64,000 bases of DNA from Costus lasius (lineage: Eukaryota > Streptophyta > Magnoliopsida > Zingiberales > Costaceae), in the NCBI GenBank assembly GCA_027563935.2, contig CM050453.2, forward strand, positions 68,246,018 through 68,310,017, written 5' to 3'. Positions 1 to 12,187 of the stretch are shown here, piece by piece. Numbering within the stretch: position 1 is the stretch's first letter; every line of letters starts with the position of its first letter. Below the pieces are notes generated by a model. It made no database searches. It was not told the DNA's origin and saw nothing but the letters and a program-made list of their open reading frames with translations. Position numbers and translations under genes: made by a program.

Positions 1-2
1 GC

Positions 3-629
3 CCAGACGTCGCTTACGGGTTAAGCGTGACCAGTCGGTTCCAAAGTAATCCAGGTATGGCGCACTGGATTGCAGTCAAGAACATTTTAAAATATCTGCG
101 GAGGACCAAAGATATGTTCTTGATATATGGTGGTCAGGAAGAACTCAGTATAGAAGGATATACTGACGCTTCGTTCCAGTCTGACCAGGATGATTTCCGA
201 TCGCAATCAGGCTATGTTTTTAGCTTGAATGGTGGAGCAGTGGTGTGGAAGAGTTTCAAACAGTCAACTGTTGCTGATTCCACAACAGAAGCCGAGTATG
301 TTGCAGCCTCGGAAGCATCCAAGGAGGCAGTGTGGATTCGTAAGTTCGTGAGAGAACTTGGTGTCGTTCCTTCGAGTGCAGATCCTTTGGTTATCTTTTG
401 TGATAACACTGGAGCAATCGCACAAGCAAAGGAACCACGGTCGCACCAGAAGTCCAAGCACATACAGAGACGGTTTCATTTGATCAGGGAGATCATTGAT
501 CGTGGCGAGATCAAAGTGTGCAAGGTACATACAGATGACAATCTGGCAGACCCGCTTACCAAGCCTCTGGCGCAGCAGAAGCATGAGAAGCACTGTAATA
601 ACATGGGTTTGAGATTTCTCAACCATTAG
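3..629 (+). CDS. pol: Copia polyprotein C-terminus (end of RT, RNase H), partial
   Basis: This is the open C-terminal 208 codons of a Copia gag-pol frame, cut by the window start. It opens in the conserved RPDVAYGLSVTSR region that follows reverse transcriptase and covers the whole RNase H domain: GYTDASF (first acidic residue), STTEAEYVA (catalytic Glu) and FCDNTGAIAQAKEP (third Asp region), ending in ADPLTKPLAQQKHEKH. RNase H degrades the RNA template during reverse transcription in cytoplasmic particles. The residues are nearly identical to the C-termini of Cop-D (31805-35689) and Cop-A (61097-62101). The frame stops 20 bp before the LTR, the usual arrangement in this family. No break is visible in the part present. 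Confidence 0.92.
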   Translation, partial: PDVAYGLSVTSRFQSNPGMAHWIAVKNILKYLRRTKDMFLIYGGQEELSIEGYTDASFQSDQDDFRSQSGYVFSLNGGAVVWKSFKQSTVADSTTEAEYVAASEASKEAVWIRKFVRELGVVPSSADPLVIFCDNTGAIAQAKEPRSHQKSKHIQRRFHLIREIIDRGEIKVCKVHTDDNLADPLTKPLAQQKHEKHCNNMGLRFLNH

Positions 630-649
630 ATTAAGTGCAAGTGGGAGAT

Positions 650-2056
650 TGTTGGGGTATGCCCTTAAGGCTAATGTTTGAGGCCTTGGGATTGTATCAG
701 TATCATGTAATAAACTCTTATGTTTATAAAGGCATGGTTGTTATTCAGTTTGTTACGTTATCTGCTGCAATAAGTGTACTTCTGAATAATGTCTCAAAGC
801 TGTTCAGCTGGGCTGACATGCTATAAAGTCCTTAGTCGATATATCTTGGTGAACATGAGACAGCCTTGATATGGTTAAGACTAATGTGTGTTCTAATCTT
901 ATAGGATGCTTCGAGCATGGAATAAGATGTAGACTCATGGGTACATTGGATGTACTAGACAGACCCTACTAGGTTATTCAATTGCTTGTCACAATGTGAA
1001 TAATCATTGAATGCGACAAGTGGCACATTTCCTCTGACTTGAGATCACTTGTGTTTTCTAAATGATGATTGTCATTGTTTTGAGGTAGTTCAATATCATT
1101 TGAAACATAATGATTATAGACTATCTTGGATGGTGAGCTTGAGTCAGGTTAGGGCACTAGTGATAGACATAGGATTGCCGTCTCCTTGTTTAAGGAGTGT
1201 GATGTTCTAAAGGGGCCCCCCTGGATGAGGTGATTGAGAAAGTGTATGGCCATACCCAGGTGACAATGTTCATCAGATCTAATCATGCTCATCATATTGG
1301 AGCTACAAGCTTGACACGCTTGTCCAATAAGAACATCCAGTGGCAAAGGAAATATGCATGCCTTGTGAGTTGGATTCACACTTGTGCTGTGGTTTGGGTG
1401 TAGTCTTGGAAGACTCTTTCCTTTATATCGGGAGACAGTGATGTGTTGCTAGATACCCCTCACTGATCGTGATAACGTAAGTTATCGTTACCGACATTTA
1501 AAGGAAACCCTTAGGGTCGCACAATTTGATGATATGGCTTACTTAAGTCAGATCGTGTGGACTGAATTATTTGGGTTCTGTTTAAAGGGATTTAATCTCT
1601 GATTGTGAGTGAGATCTGGTCTAATCATGTTTGATTGATTGGGGCTTGAGATCGGTAAGCTTCGATCGAGAGAATGGATGCTAGATCAGTGAGATCAGGA
1701 GCATCAAGAGATCAACGGTCAGATCAAGAGCCTTTGGGTTTAATATGATCTGGACTAATTGCTTGGGTTAATTGGTCAATGAACCAGACCTAGTTGAACC
1801 GGCTCATGATATGAGCGCTTGGTTCAAAGAGAGGAGAGGAAAATGCGATTGGTTCATGAGCGCATGAACACATGATCGCATGAAAGAGTAAGGTTGGCTA
1901 TTTTTAGCAACCACGCCTCCATGTTTTGGGTAGTGCGCATCTCTTGTCGCCTCACTTCTATTCCCGTCGCCTCCTCTTGTGGAAGTTTCGCTTCACGCTT
2001 TGGAGAGTCGAGGACTGAGCAAGCAAGATCTTCTTCTTCCCTTCTCACACGAACAA
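650..2056 (+). repeat. Cop-1 3' LTR, first part (interrupted)
   Basis: The LTR starts TGTTGGGGTATGCCC directly after a purine-rich tract (AAGTGGGAGAT). It is cut at 2056, where the Gypsy LTR begins; 2052-2056 (AACAA) is one copy of that element's target duplication. It contains the family hairpin GATAAC-GTAA-GTTATC at 1471-1486. The apparent reading frames inside it are non-coding. Confidence 0.9.
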
Positions 2057-4740
2057 TGTAACATCCCGTTATCTTAACCCCAAACAAGCAACACAAATCA
2101 CAAAAGAAACAAGATGTGTCATACAAGATCGATTCACATGCTAGGTAAAACCGAGTTCAAGAGACACAATCTGAAAATTTTCAAAATTCATACATACAAT
2201 CTCCAAGAAACACAAATTTCATAAATGTACCTGCCACCACGCAATCCTTGCACTAGACATATGCAAGGCAACAGTTATATCAAATCCGATGGCATAAATA
2301 CAATTCGATTCGAAATTCAAAGCAAAGCCACAAAAATCGATTTTTATAAACTCATACCAAACACCGAAACCAGGCCAAAGCCCGCGGTGACACAAAAATC
2401 AAACTCTTAAAACTGCCACAACCGGCAACATAATATCACATAGTTTAGCCACACTGGCAACACAAGTTCTCATAATTCACATAGTTCACATAGTTCAAAT
2501 AGTTCATATAATTCATATGGTTCGGCCACAACCGGCCCCAGATAATTAAGCACAAAAATTCTTAAACAACAAACTAGCATAATATCCACGCCAATGCTAA
2601 CTCAAGAATTGTGCCCCTGCTCTATGCCTGAAAATAGTGAGGGGTGAGCTACACAGCCCAGTGAGTGGATAGTCTAAATCGACCATCCATAACATACACT
2701 CAAAAATATATGCAGGTTATTTTAAAAACATGTAACAGCATATCATGTCAACATATAACAATAATTAAAGCACTGAACTCATATAAAACAGTCAGATGTA
2801 CACTGCTAAGACATCACACCAGTGTCACCACAGAGTAACCAAGGTTCTAGAGCTATACTCTAAACCAACTAAACATACTAACCGCTTAGTTAACCTAGTT
2901 GTCCAGCATATTCAGTAGTGACCATTATGGTCTAACCCGGCTTTGGCCTAAGCACTGGGAGAAGCCTGCAAATCACATGCAACATATAGATGGACGGTGT
3001 GTAGATTCAAGAGGTGGCCCCCGCCAGGTCACGACGTGGCACTTTGCTCTACGATCACCCCATAACACAAAAATCTAAGCGTCTAAGAGTGATGACATCA
3101 AGAGGTGGCCCCTGTCTGACCAAGACATGGCACTTTGCGTCTTATATCACCCGTTCTCCCAAAGGGTTCCTACTGGACAACACAGACACATCTTATATCT
3201 TATTTCACAACGGTGGACTCCTAAGTGTCAACTAGACTCTAGGATAGTCATCACAATAATCACAACAGGCAGGCTGAACAACAACCCCCTCACATATCAC
3301 AATAATCACATTAGGCAGGCTGAACAACAACCCCCTCACATATCACAATACAGGGCTGAAATTCAAACCCTTAACATATCACATATAGACTATCCCCTTG
3401 AGTTAAAGGTAACACTTAGCCTTAGCCCTATCCATTCCATGACCATAACACATAATATTCGAAAATCCCATAACCACATGATATTCATAAATCACATAAT
3501 ATTCAAAAATCACATAATATTCAAAAATCACAGAATATTCAAAAATCACATAATATTCAAAAATCACAGAGAAGTGTAGTCCTTAGGTTTCATGCTGATT
3601 AGTTCAGTCTAACCTTGCTATGTTATCACCCAAATTTCTCAAACAAAATACATGACCATAAAATTATTAGCATTACTGGCAATTATCAGGGCATTCAAAA
3701 ATTTAACATAGGATTAAAATACAACATATATATAAATTTAAACCCTAGTTAACCATTTAAGAATACATTACATAGGATTAAAATTACAACACATATAGCC
3801 CACGATTTCAAGCATATTATCTATTTCAAAAGTGAAACCCTAGTTAGCATTCATGATATATACATCCTTGCAATTTTCGGTTTTTCACATGAAGAAACAT
3901 CTAATACCTTAAATTCGGTTTTCATCATATAATCCCCTTTACAAAATTCGGTTTTCATGATATAATCACCTTTACAAAATTCGGTTTTCATCATGGTGAA
4001 GTCTTGAATTTCGGTTTTAGCATGGTAAGGTTTCCAACAAGCAAATGTATCATCTAACACATCTTTTAACACAAACAAATAGATAGAAATCGATTAGACA
4101 CCCCACTCACCTCTTAACCGTGAATACCAAGGTGAAAACTTCCACAAGAATTCGTCTAAGGCTTTGAAATACTCCTAGGAAGACGCCAACAATGGACAAG
4201 GAACGCCTCCAAACACCAAGACGCCGGCCAAAGGAACAAAAGGAAGAGGAAGAAGAATTTTCGCCTCCAAGCCTCCAAGCCGTCGCCAATCTCTTCAAGC
4301 CGCCACCTTAATTTTTCTCCAAGCCAAAAAATGCCAAAACGCCTAATTTCTTACCCTAAACACTAATACAATTTTCGGTTAATTAATTATTAAAACCCGT
4401 TAACTAGTTGATTCCAATAAGGTTTATAATCCACTAATTCAAATTTTAAACCCAATATCATTTAATTTCATTGCAAACCCAATAACCCATAATTTTAGCC
4501 ATTAACTAACCATTCACTTAACCGAAATCCAATAAGAATTTAAGTCTAATTAATTAACCAATAAGCTCTAATTAATTAACAATTAACTAACTCAAATTAA
4601 CAAGCAATAAACTCTAATTAATTAACTGAAAATTAACATCCAATAAGCTAGTTAATTAGTTAACATTAACATCCACAGTCAATGATTTTATTTAAATCAA
4701 AAATAATACTTACCAGGACTTAAGATCCTTGGATCTTACA
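2057..4740 (-). repeat. Gyp-K 3' LTR
   Basis: The plus strand reads TGTAACATCC at the left and GGATCTTACA at the right, a TG...CA terminal pair on either strand. It contains two copies, 91 bp apart, of a GAGGTGGCCCC...GTGGCACTTTGC block (3004-3053 and 3096-3139), an 18-bp tandem array (3475-3564) and a roughly 33-bp repeat rich in TTCGGTTTTCAT (3912-3995). The small frames in it are non-coding. Confidence 0.95.
3475..3564. repeat. 18-bp tandem repeat, five units, in the Gyp-K LTR
   Basis: The unit CACATAATATTCAAAAAT recurs five times with one or two changes per unit and is then lost. The same array is in the other LTR at 10917-11006. It is AT-rich and sits in a region that produces a false low-complexity frame. 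Confidence 0.9.
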
Positions 4741-4753
4741 TCCCTCCCTCCTT
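4741..4753 (-). promoter_or_regulatory. Polypurine tract of Gyp-K
   Basis: On the minus strand this reads AAGGAGGGAGGGA, a pure purine run ending exactly where the 3' LTR begins. It is the expected plus-strand DNA primer for reverse transcription. Confidence 0.9.
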
Positions 4754-4769
4754 ATAAAGCTTTAGTCCT

Positions 4770-7700
4770 CTAAAGCTCAGCATTCACATCATCAAAAAGA
4801 TAAGCATAAAACTTCTTCATATCAGCTTCAGTCTCCCATGTCGCCTCCTCAACCGACTGATTTCCCCAAATAACCTTTACCAAAGGTATAGTCTTGTTCC
4901 TCAGAACTTTATCCTTTCTATCTACAATCCGGAGAGGTCTTTCCTCAAAGGTCAAATCACTCTGAATCTGAAGAGGTTCCAACTCCAATACATGAGATGG
5001 ATCAGGATGATATTTCCTCAAAATAGAAACATGGAACACATTATGCACATGATCCATAGCAGGAGGTAAAGCTAACCGGTAAGCCACTGGACCAATTCTC
5101 TCAATAATGTCAAAAGGGCCTACAAACCTAGGGCTCAACTTGCCCTTTTTGCCAAACCTCATAACACCCTTAGTAGGTGACACTTTTAAGAAAACATGAT
5201 CCCCTACCGTAAACTCCAGGGAACGACGACGGTCATCAGCATAACTCTTCTGTCTGTCCCGAGCAATCTTCAATTTATCCTGAATCTCTCTGACCTTATC
5301 AGTAGTCTCCTGAACTGCATCAGATCTCAAAATCATTCTGTCACCAGTTTCCTCCCAACACAAGGGAGTCCTACACCTTCTTCCATACAAAGCCTCATAA
5401 GGAGCCATTTGAATACTGGAGTGGAAGCTATTATTATAAGTGAACTCTATCAAAGATAGATCCCGGTTCCACTCAGAACTCCAATCAACCACATAAGCTC
5501 TCAACAAGTCTTCTAGAGTCTGTATAGTACGCTCCGTCTGGCCATCAGACTGAGGATGGTATGCTGTACTAAAACTCAACTTAGTACCCAAACCCTCCTG
5601 TAAGCTCTTCCAAAATCTGGACAAAAATCGAGAGTCCCTATCAGACACAATATCAACAGGCACTCCATGCAGTCTGACTATCTCATCAATATACAATCTA
5701 GCCAGTCTCTCTAAAGGATAAGTCATCTTAATCGGAAGAAAATGGGCTGATTTAGTGAGTCTATCCACAATCACCCAAATAGCATCATGACCCAATCTGG
5801 TTCTGGGCAAACCACACACAAAATCCATACTGATGCATTCCCACTTCCACTCAGGAATAGGAAGAGGCTGCAACAAACCGCCAGGTTTCTGATGTTCAGC
5901 CTTTACAGTCTGACAGGTTAAACACCTAGAGACAAAATCAAGCACTTCTTTCTTCATACCCGGCCACCAAAAGCTCTTCTTGAGATCCTGATACATCTTA
6001 GTCACGCCAGGATGTAGAGAATATTTGGAGTTATGGCTATCCTCCAATATTTCTTTCCTCAAGCTCGGTTCCTCAGGGACACACACCCTTCCACGAAACC
6101 GAAGAATACCATCATCAGACAAGCTAAAATCCTGAACTGTACCCGCAACCAAACTATCCCTGATCTGAACTAATCTCGGATCCACAGACTGCTGATCTCT
6201 GATCTTCTGCAACAAAGCAGACTGTACTCTGAGGAAAGCCACATATCCAGACTGAACTCTAGGAGTAACACTGATCCTGAGATCTCTGAACTCCTGCAGT
6301 AACTGCCACTCACTGACCCGTAAAGCAGCTACTGAAGTAACTGGATGTCTGCTCAGTGCATCCGCCACTACATTGGCCTTTCCAGCCTGATACTGAATAG
6401 AGAAGTCATAATCTTTGATCAACTCCATCCATCTTCTCTGTCTCATGTTCAACTCCTTCTGAGTGAAGATGTACTTGAGACTCTGGTGGTCAGTGAACAG
6501 ATCAAACTCTTGACCCAACAAATAGTGACGCCATATCTTCAGAGCAAAGACTACGGCCGCCAACTCTAAGTCATGAGTAGGGTAGTTCAACTCATACTCC
6601 TTCAGTTGTCTCGAAGCATAGGCTACCACAGAACCCTTCTGCATCAAGACACAACCCAACCCTTTGCCTGAAGCATCCGTATAAACAGTAAACCTTTCCC
6701 CATCACTAGGAATAATGAGGATCGGTGTACTAGTCAACCTTCTCTTCAGCTCTTGAAAGCTTTCTTCACACTTGTCATCCCAAATAAATTTGGCCTCCTT
6801 TCTGGTCAATTTAGTTAAAGGACCCGCCAGCTTGGAGAATCCCTCAACAAACCTCCGGTAGTAACCTGCTAAACCCAGGAAACTTCTGATCTCAGTGGCA
6901 CTAGTCGGTCTTCCCCAATTGAGGATGGCTTGTACTTTAACTGGATCCACAGACACCCCCTGACCAGAAATCACATGCCCAAGGAAACTGATCTTTTCTA
7001 GCCAGAACTCACACTTACTAGCCTTGGCATATAATCGGTTTTTCCTCAGGATCTCCAGCACTCTGCGCAAGTCACTAACATGATCCGAAGTAGTCCGAGA
7101 GTACACCAAGATATCATATATGAAAACTACCACACAAGAATCGAGCAATTCATGAAATACCCTGTTCATCAAATCCATGAAGACAGCAGGTGCATTCGTC
7201 AGTACAAAAGGCATAACTAGAAATTCAAAATGCCCATACCTGGTCCTAAAAGCAGTCTTAAATATATCCTCATCCTTGACCCTAAGCTGGTAATACCCTG
7301 ATCTCAGGTCAATCTTAGAGAACACTGTCGCTCCCTGTAATTGATCAAATAGATCATCAATTCTGGGAAGAGGATACTTATTCTTGATAGTCACTTGATT
7401 CAGTTGCCTGTAGTCTATACACATCCTCAGGGTTCCATCTTTCTTCTTTACGAACAGCACTGGCGCTCCCCAGGGAGAAGCACTAGGCCGGATATACCCT
7501 TTCTCTAGCAATTCCTCCAGTTGTTTCTTAAGCTCGGCCAACTCTGAAGTAGCCATACGGTAAGGAGCTCTGGAGATAGGTGCCGTTCCTGGCGCCAACT
7601 CAATGCCAAACTCTACTTCTCGAATTGGTGGCAAGCCTGAAAATTCCTCAGAGAACACGTCAGGAAACTCTTTCACCACCGCCATCTGAGTCAAATCAGA

Positions 7701-8048
7701 AGTAGAATCATCCTGCACCTTAACATGCGCAAGATAACCCTTGCACCCACTAGCAAGTAACTTCCTGGCCTGCAGGAAAGATATCACATGTGGTCCTTGG
7801 TCTGACACTAGACCTCTCACAAAAATCCGATTCTCATCAAGCAGATTCAAGGTGATTACTTTCTCAAAACAATCCACAGTGGCATGATGTGAGGATAACC
7901 AATCCATACCTAGGATAACATCATAATCTTGCATGTCTAAAAGGATTAGATCTACCAGAAACTCATAATCCTCTACATGCACTACACAATCAGCACAAAC
8001 AGTATCTGTAGATAATGATTTTCCTAAGGGAGTACTTACAGACAACAT
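4770..8048 (-). CDS. pol: Gypsy pol polyprotein (PR end, RT, RNase H, integrase, chromodomain-like), RT active site altered
   Basis: The frame is 1092 codons. Approximate domains: end of protease (1-60); reverse transcriptase (about 190-370, with MCIDYRQLN and [13 protein letters not shown]); RNase H (about 450-570, [13 protein letters not shown]); integrase His/Cys finger (about 650-690, ending CLTC); integrase core with the three acidic residues (SMDF about 737, SDRDSRF about 800, GQTERT about 838); and a chromodomain-like tail (VEEATWE). Two substitutions stand out in RT: the catalytic FIDD box reads FIYD (Tyr codon 7116-7118), and MPFGLTNAP reads MPFVLTNAP. The first should abolish polymerase activity. 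The frame overlaps the gag frame by 59 bp with a +1 offset, so the start at 8048 is simply the first ATG after that offset and not a real start. Otherwise it is open throughout. Confidence 0.93.
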   Translation of the reverse strand: MLSVSTPLGKSLSTDTVCADCVVHVEDYEFLVDLILLDMQDYDVILGMDWLSSHHATVDCFEKVITLNLLDENRIFVRGLVSDQGPHVISFLQARKLLASGCKGYLAHVKVQDDSTSDLTQMAVVKEFPDVFSEEFSGLPPIREVEFGIELAPGTAPISRAPYRMATSELAELKKQLEELLEKGYIRPSASPWGAPVLFVKKKDGTLRMCIDYRQLNQVTIKNKYPLPRIDDLFDQLQGATVFSKIDLRSGYYQLRVKDEDIFKTAFRTRYGHFEFLVMPFVLTNAPAVFMDLMNRVFHELLDSCVVVFIYDILVYSRTTSDHVSDLRRVLEILRKNRLYAKASKCEFWLEKISFLGHVISGQGVSVDPVKVQAILNWGRPTSATEIRSFLGLAGYYRRFVEGFSKLAGPLTKLTRKEAKFIWDDKCEESFQELKRRLTSTPILIIPSDGERFTVYTDASGKGLGCVLMQKGSVVAYASRQLKEYELNYPTHDLELAAVVFALKIWRHYLLGQEFDLFTDHQSLKYIFTQKELNMRQRRWMELIKDYDFSIQYQAGKANVVADALSRHPVTSVAALRVSEWQLLQEFRDLRISVTPRVQSGYVAFLRVQSALLQKIRDQQSVDPRLVQIRDSLVAGTVQDFSLSDDGILRFRGRVCVPEEPSLRKEILEDSHNSKYSLHPGVTKMYQDLKKSFWWPGMKKEVLDFVSRCLTCQTVKAEHQKPGGLLQPLPIPEWKWECISMDFVCGLPRTRLGHDAIWVIVDRLTKSAHFLPIKMTYPLERLARLYIDEIVRLHGVPVDIVSDRDSRFLSRFWKSLQEGLGTKLSFSTAYHPQSDGQTERTIQTLEDLLRAYVVDWSSEWNRDLSLIEFTYNNSFHSSIQMAPYEALYGRRCRTPLCWEETGDRMILRSDAVQETTDKVREIQDKLKIARDRQKSYADDRRRSLEFTVGDHVFLKVSPTKGVMRFGKKGKLSPRFVGPFDIIERIGPVAYRLALPPAMDHVHNVFHVSILRKYHPDPSHVLELEPLQIQSDLTFEERPLRIVDRKDKVLRNKTIPLVKVIWGNQSVEEATWETEADMKKFYAYLFDDVNAEL

Positions 8049-9372
8049 AATTCAGCACCTTAGGTAACACAGGTAAACATGCAGCAAATTTAACAGATAC
8101 AAAAGATAAATTTGCACCAGGATCAAATAAGATGCGAGCTAACTGATCAAACACAAATAAGGTACCTTCCACGACGGATCGGGAGGCTCGTGTATCCTTC
8201 TCAGCCACAGCATAAACTCGGGTCTGGACTGTAGGCTTATCTGCGCCTCTATGCTGTATCTCAGGCTCTTTGCAGTCCTTGACCATGTGCCCAGGTTTCT
8301 TACACCTGAAGCAAACACCATTCTTCTTATAACAGTCCTTCATTAAATGTCCCTTGAGCCCACAATAATGACAAGTCCAGTTCTCAGTGTTGCTGTTCTT
8401 TACATCCCTGGCATCCCTGAACTGCTGCGGTACATCCCTGGACTGCTGCGGTGCCTTGTAAGAGTAAGGCTTATACCTGCTCTTCTTGTAGTCCTTATGC
8501 CTAGGGTACTTCTTACCCTTTCCGCCATTACCATACTGAGGAACTGTCGCCTCAATTGCAGGAATCACAGTCGCGGCAGCATTAGAACTCCTCTCAGATA
8601 TGTATCTCTCTATGGTGCGTGCTCGCCCAACAGTCTCAACATAAGTCTCCAAGTGCTGAGCGCCAACCTGCTCCCTGATGTCCCATCTGAGACCTCTGAG
8701 AAACTTAGTAGCCCTCCTCTTTTCAGTGTTTATCAGGTGAGGGGCATACTTTCCCAACTTAGTGAACCGTAACTCATACTGGTCCACAGTCATATCACCC
8801 TGCTCCAGGTGAATAAATTCCACCTCTCGGTCCTCCACCAAGCTATCAGGGAAGTACTTCTCATTAAATTGAGACAAGAAATAGGGCCAATCTACTGTTT
8901 CATGTTTTTCTGCAGCAAGCCTCACCACGCCCTTCCACCACTCATCTGCGTCACCACGCATCATATAGGTGGCCAAACACAGTTTGTCCTCATCCGAGCA
9001 ACGCATGACTTGAAAAATCTTGTCCAAAACCAACTGCCAGTTCTCTGCAGTACTTGATTCTGAGCCCCCATAAAAAGAGCTAGGACCCAGTTTCTGGAAT
9101 TCACTCACAAGTGAGGCATAGCGCCTGTGAGTGTCCTCCTGAGAGTCAGTCCCCACTCCTCGAGTAGTAGTCTGGGATCTCTCCTGAGTCAACTGCTGCA
9201 AGAGCTGCTGTTGCGCTTCTTGATGCTGAGTCTGTTGCTGCTGCAGCATCTGAGCTTGCCTCTCTATCATGGCACCTTGTTGCTGTACCATGCCTGTCAG
9301 AGCCTCAATAGCGCTCGAGAAATTCGAGGGCTGCTCATCCTCGCCGCTAGCATTTCCTCTAGTTCGCACCAT
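7990..9372 (-). CDS. gag: Gypsy gag with two zinc knuckles and the start of protease, frameshifted at its end
   Basis: The frame is 460 codons, starting [12 protein letters not shown] 126 bp after the 5' LTR. The N-terminus is glutamine-rich (about 28-70) and probably coiled. A retrotransposon capsid domain follows (about 90-230, including [11 protein letters not shown] and FNEKYFP), then a basic linker and two CCHC knuckles, [14 protein letters not shown] (about 332) and [14 protein letters not shown] (about 353), that bind the RNA genome. The protease motif [12 protein letters not shown] (about 418) is at the C-terminus, with Pro where Ser or Thr is usual. About ten codons later the reading continues in the pol frame; the last 20 or so residues here are read-through in the wrong frame. 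One extra base near 8048-8055 would explain the offset. Confidence 0.92.
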   Translation of the reverse strand: MVRTRGNASGEDEQPSNFSSAIEALTGMVQQQGAMIERQAQMLQQQQTQHQEAQQQLLQQLTQERSQTTTRGVGTDSQEDTHRRYASLVSEFQKLGPSSFYGGSESSTAENWQLVLDKIFQVMRCSDEDKLCLATYMMRGDADEWWKGVVRLAAEKHETVDWPYFLSQFNEKYFPDSLVEDREVEFIHLEQGDMTVDQYELRFTKLGKYAPHLINTEKRRATKFLRGLRWDIREQVGAQHLETYVETVGRARTIERYISERSSNAAATVIPAIEATVPQYGNGGKGKKYPRHKDYKKSRYKPYSYKAPQQSRDVPQQFRDARDVKNSNTENWTCHYCGLKGHLMKDCYKKNGVCFRCKKPGHMVKDCKEPEIQHRGADKPTVQTRVYAVAEKDTRASRSVVEGTLFVFDQLARILFDPGANLSFVSVKFAACLPVLPKVLNYVVCKYSLRKIIIYRYCLC

Positions 9373-9484
9373 TTTAAATTCCTACACACACACACTAAAG
9401 TCAGGAAAGCAAACATAAACCTATCTGGTGTCTAGCAATACACAAACATGTTTTCCCCAGAACTATGTTTTAGCTAGCCAACTC

Positions 9485-9495
9485 CTCTGATACCA
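9485..9495 (-). promoter_or_regulatory. Primer-binding site of Gyp-K (initiator Met tRNA)
   Basis: The minus strand reads TGGTATCAGAG three bases after the end of the 5' LTR, matching the complement of the 3' end of plant initiator-Met tRNA. The remaining 9373-9484 is a short leader before gag. Confidence 0.9.
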
Positions 9496-9498
9496 TTC

Positions 9499-12182
9499 TG
9501 TAACATCCCGTTATCTTAACCCCAAACAAGCAACACAAATCACAAAAGAAACAGGATGTGTCATACAAGATCGATTCACATGCTAGGTAAAACCGAGTTC
9601 AAGAAACACAATCTGAAAATTTTCAAAATTCATACATACAATCTCCAAGAAACACAAATTTCATAAATGTACCTGCCACCACGCAATCCTTGCACTAGAC
9701 ATATGCAAGGCAACAGTTATATCAAATCCGATGGCATAAATACAATTCGATTCGAAATTCAAAGCAAAGCCACAAAAATCGATTTTTATAAACTCATACC
9801 AAACACCGAAACCAGGCCAAAGCCCGCGGTGACACAAAAATCAAACTCTTAAAACTGCCACAACCGGCAACATAATATCACATAGTTTAGCCACACTGGC
9901 AACACAAGTTCTCATAATTCACATAGTTCACATAGTTCATATAGTTCATATAATTCATATGGTTCGGCCACAACCGGCCCCAGATAATTAAGCACAAAAA
10001 TTCTTAAACAACAAACTAGCATAATATCCACGCCAATGCTAACTCAAGAATTGCGCCCCTGCTCTATGCCTGAAAATAGTGAGGGGTGAGCTACACAGCC
10101 CAGTGAGTGGATAGTCTAAATCGACCATCCATAACATACACTCAAAAATATATGCAGGTTATTTTAAAAACATGTAACAGCATATCATGTCAACATATAA
10201 CAATAATTAAAGCACTGAACTCATATAAAACAGTCAGATGTACACTGCTAAGACATCACACCAGTGTCACCACAGAGTAACCAAGGTTCTAGAGCTATAC
10301 TCTAAACCAACTAAACATACTAACCGCTTAGTTAACCTAGTTGTCCAGCATATTTAGTAGTGACCATTATGGTCTAACCCGGCTTTGGCCTAAGCACTGG
10401 GAGAAGCCTGCAAATCACATGCAACATATAGATGGACGGTGTGTAGATTCAAGAGGTGGCCCCCGCCAGGTCACGACGTGGCACTTTGCTCTACGATCAC
10501 CCCATAACACAAAAATCTAAGCGTCTAAGAGTGATGACATCAAGAGGTGGCCCCTGTCTGACCAAGACATGGCACTTTGCGTCTTATATCACCCGTTCTC
10601 CCAAAGGGTTCCTACTGGACAACACAGACACATCTTATATCTTATTTCACAACGGTGGACTCCTAAGTGTCAACTAGACTCTAGGATAGTCATCACAATA
10701 ATCACAACAGGCAGGCTGAACAACAACCACCTCACATATCACAATAATCACATTAGGCAGGCTGAACAACAACCTCCTCACATATCACAATACAGGGCTG
10801 AAATTCAAACCCTTAACATATCACATATAGACTATCCCCTTGAGTTAAAGGTAACACTTAGCCTTAGCCCTATCCATTCCATGACCATAACACATAATAT
10901 TCGAAAATCCCATAACCACATGATATTCATAAATCACATAATATTCAAAAATCACATAATATTCAAAAATCACAGAATATTCAAAAATCACATAATATTA
11001 AAAAATCACAGAGAAGTGTAGTCCTTAGGTTTCATGCTGATTAGTTCAGTCTAACCTTGCTATGTTATCACCCAAATTTCTCAAACAAAATACATGACCA
11101 TAAAATTATTAGCATTACTGGCAATTATCAGGGCATTCAAAAATTTAACATAGGATTAAAATACAACATATATATAAATTTAAACCCTAGTTAACCATTT
11201 AAGAATACATTACATAGGATTAAAATTACAACACATATAGCCCACGATTTCAAGCATATTATCTATTTCAAAAGTGAAACCCTAGTTAGCATTCATGATA
11301 TATACATCCTTGCAATTTTCGGTTTTTCACATGAAGAAACATCTAATACCTTAAATTCGGTTTTCATCATATAATCCCCTTTACAAAATTCGGTTTTCAT
11401 GATATAATCACCTTTACAAAATTCGGTTTTCATCATGGTGAAGTCTTGAATTTCGGTTTTAGCATGGTAAGGTTTCCAACAAGCAAATGTATCATCTAAC
11501 ACATCTTTTAACACAAACAAATAGATAGAAATCGATTAGACACCCCACTCACCTCTTAACCGTGAATACCAAGGTGAAAACTTCCACAAGAATTCGTCTA
11601 AGGCTTTGAAATACTCCTAGGAAGACGCCAACAATGGACAAGGAACGCCTCCAAACACCAAGACACCGGCCAAAGGAAGAAAAGGAAGAGGAAGAAGAAT
11701 TTTCGCCTCCAAGCCTCCAAGCCGTCGCCAATCTCTTCAAGCCGCCACCTTAATTTTTCTCCAAGCCAAAAAACGCCAAAACGCCTAATTTCTTACCCTA
11801 AACACTAATACAATTTTCGGTTAATTAATTATTAAAACCCGTTAACTAGTTGATTCCAATAAGGTTTATAATCCACTAATTCAAATTTTAAACCCAATAT
11901 CATTTAATTTCATTGCAAACCCAATAACCCATAATTTTAGCCATTAACTAACCATTCACTTAACCGAAATCCAATAAGAATTTAAGTCTAATTAATTAAC
12001 CAATAAGCTCTAATTAATTAACAATTAACTAACTCAAATTAACAAGCAATAAACTCTAATTAATTAACTGAAAATTAACATCCAATAAGCTAGTTAATTA
12101 GTTAACATTAACATCCACAGTCAATGATTTTATTTAAATCAAAAATAATACTTACCAGGACTTAAGATCCTTGGATCTTACA
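9499..12182 (-). repeat. Gyp-K 5' LTR
   Basis: This is the partner of 2057-4740, at a constant offset of 7442 and with the same length of 2684 bp. It ends GGATCTTACA at 12182, followed by AACAA. It contains the same internal repeats, including the 18-bp array at 10917-11006. Confidence 0.95.
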
Positions 12183-12187
12183 AACAA

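Larger units (their letters stand above)
2057..12182 (-). mobile_element. Ty3/Gypsy chromodomain-type element Gyp-K, complete, minus strand
   Basis: This is a full-length element of 10126 bp with two 2684-bp LTRs, flanked by the perfect 5-bp duplication AACAA (2052-2056 and 12183-12187). In the sense orientation (minus) the order is 5' LTR 9499-12182, initiator-Met primer site, gag 7990-9372, pol 4770-8048, purine tract, 3' LTR 2057-4740. Reading the two LTRs side by side I noted about eleven single-base differences (for example near 2151, 2629, 2912 and 3287), about 0.4 percent, so the insertion is young. The domain order PR-RT-RH-IN with a chromodomain-like end fits the Tekay/Del group from memory. 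It sits in the 3' LTR of Cop-1. Confidence 0.95.

Noticed and set aside
3475..3564. CRISPR-like regular repeats
   Set aside because: Units of 18 bp are contiguous with no spacers and lie in a plant LTR; it is a tandem satellite.
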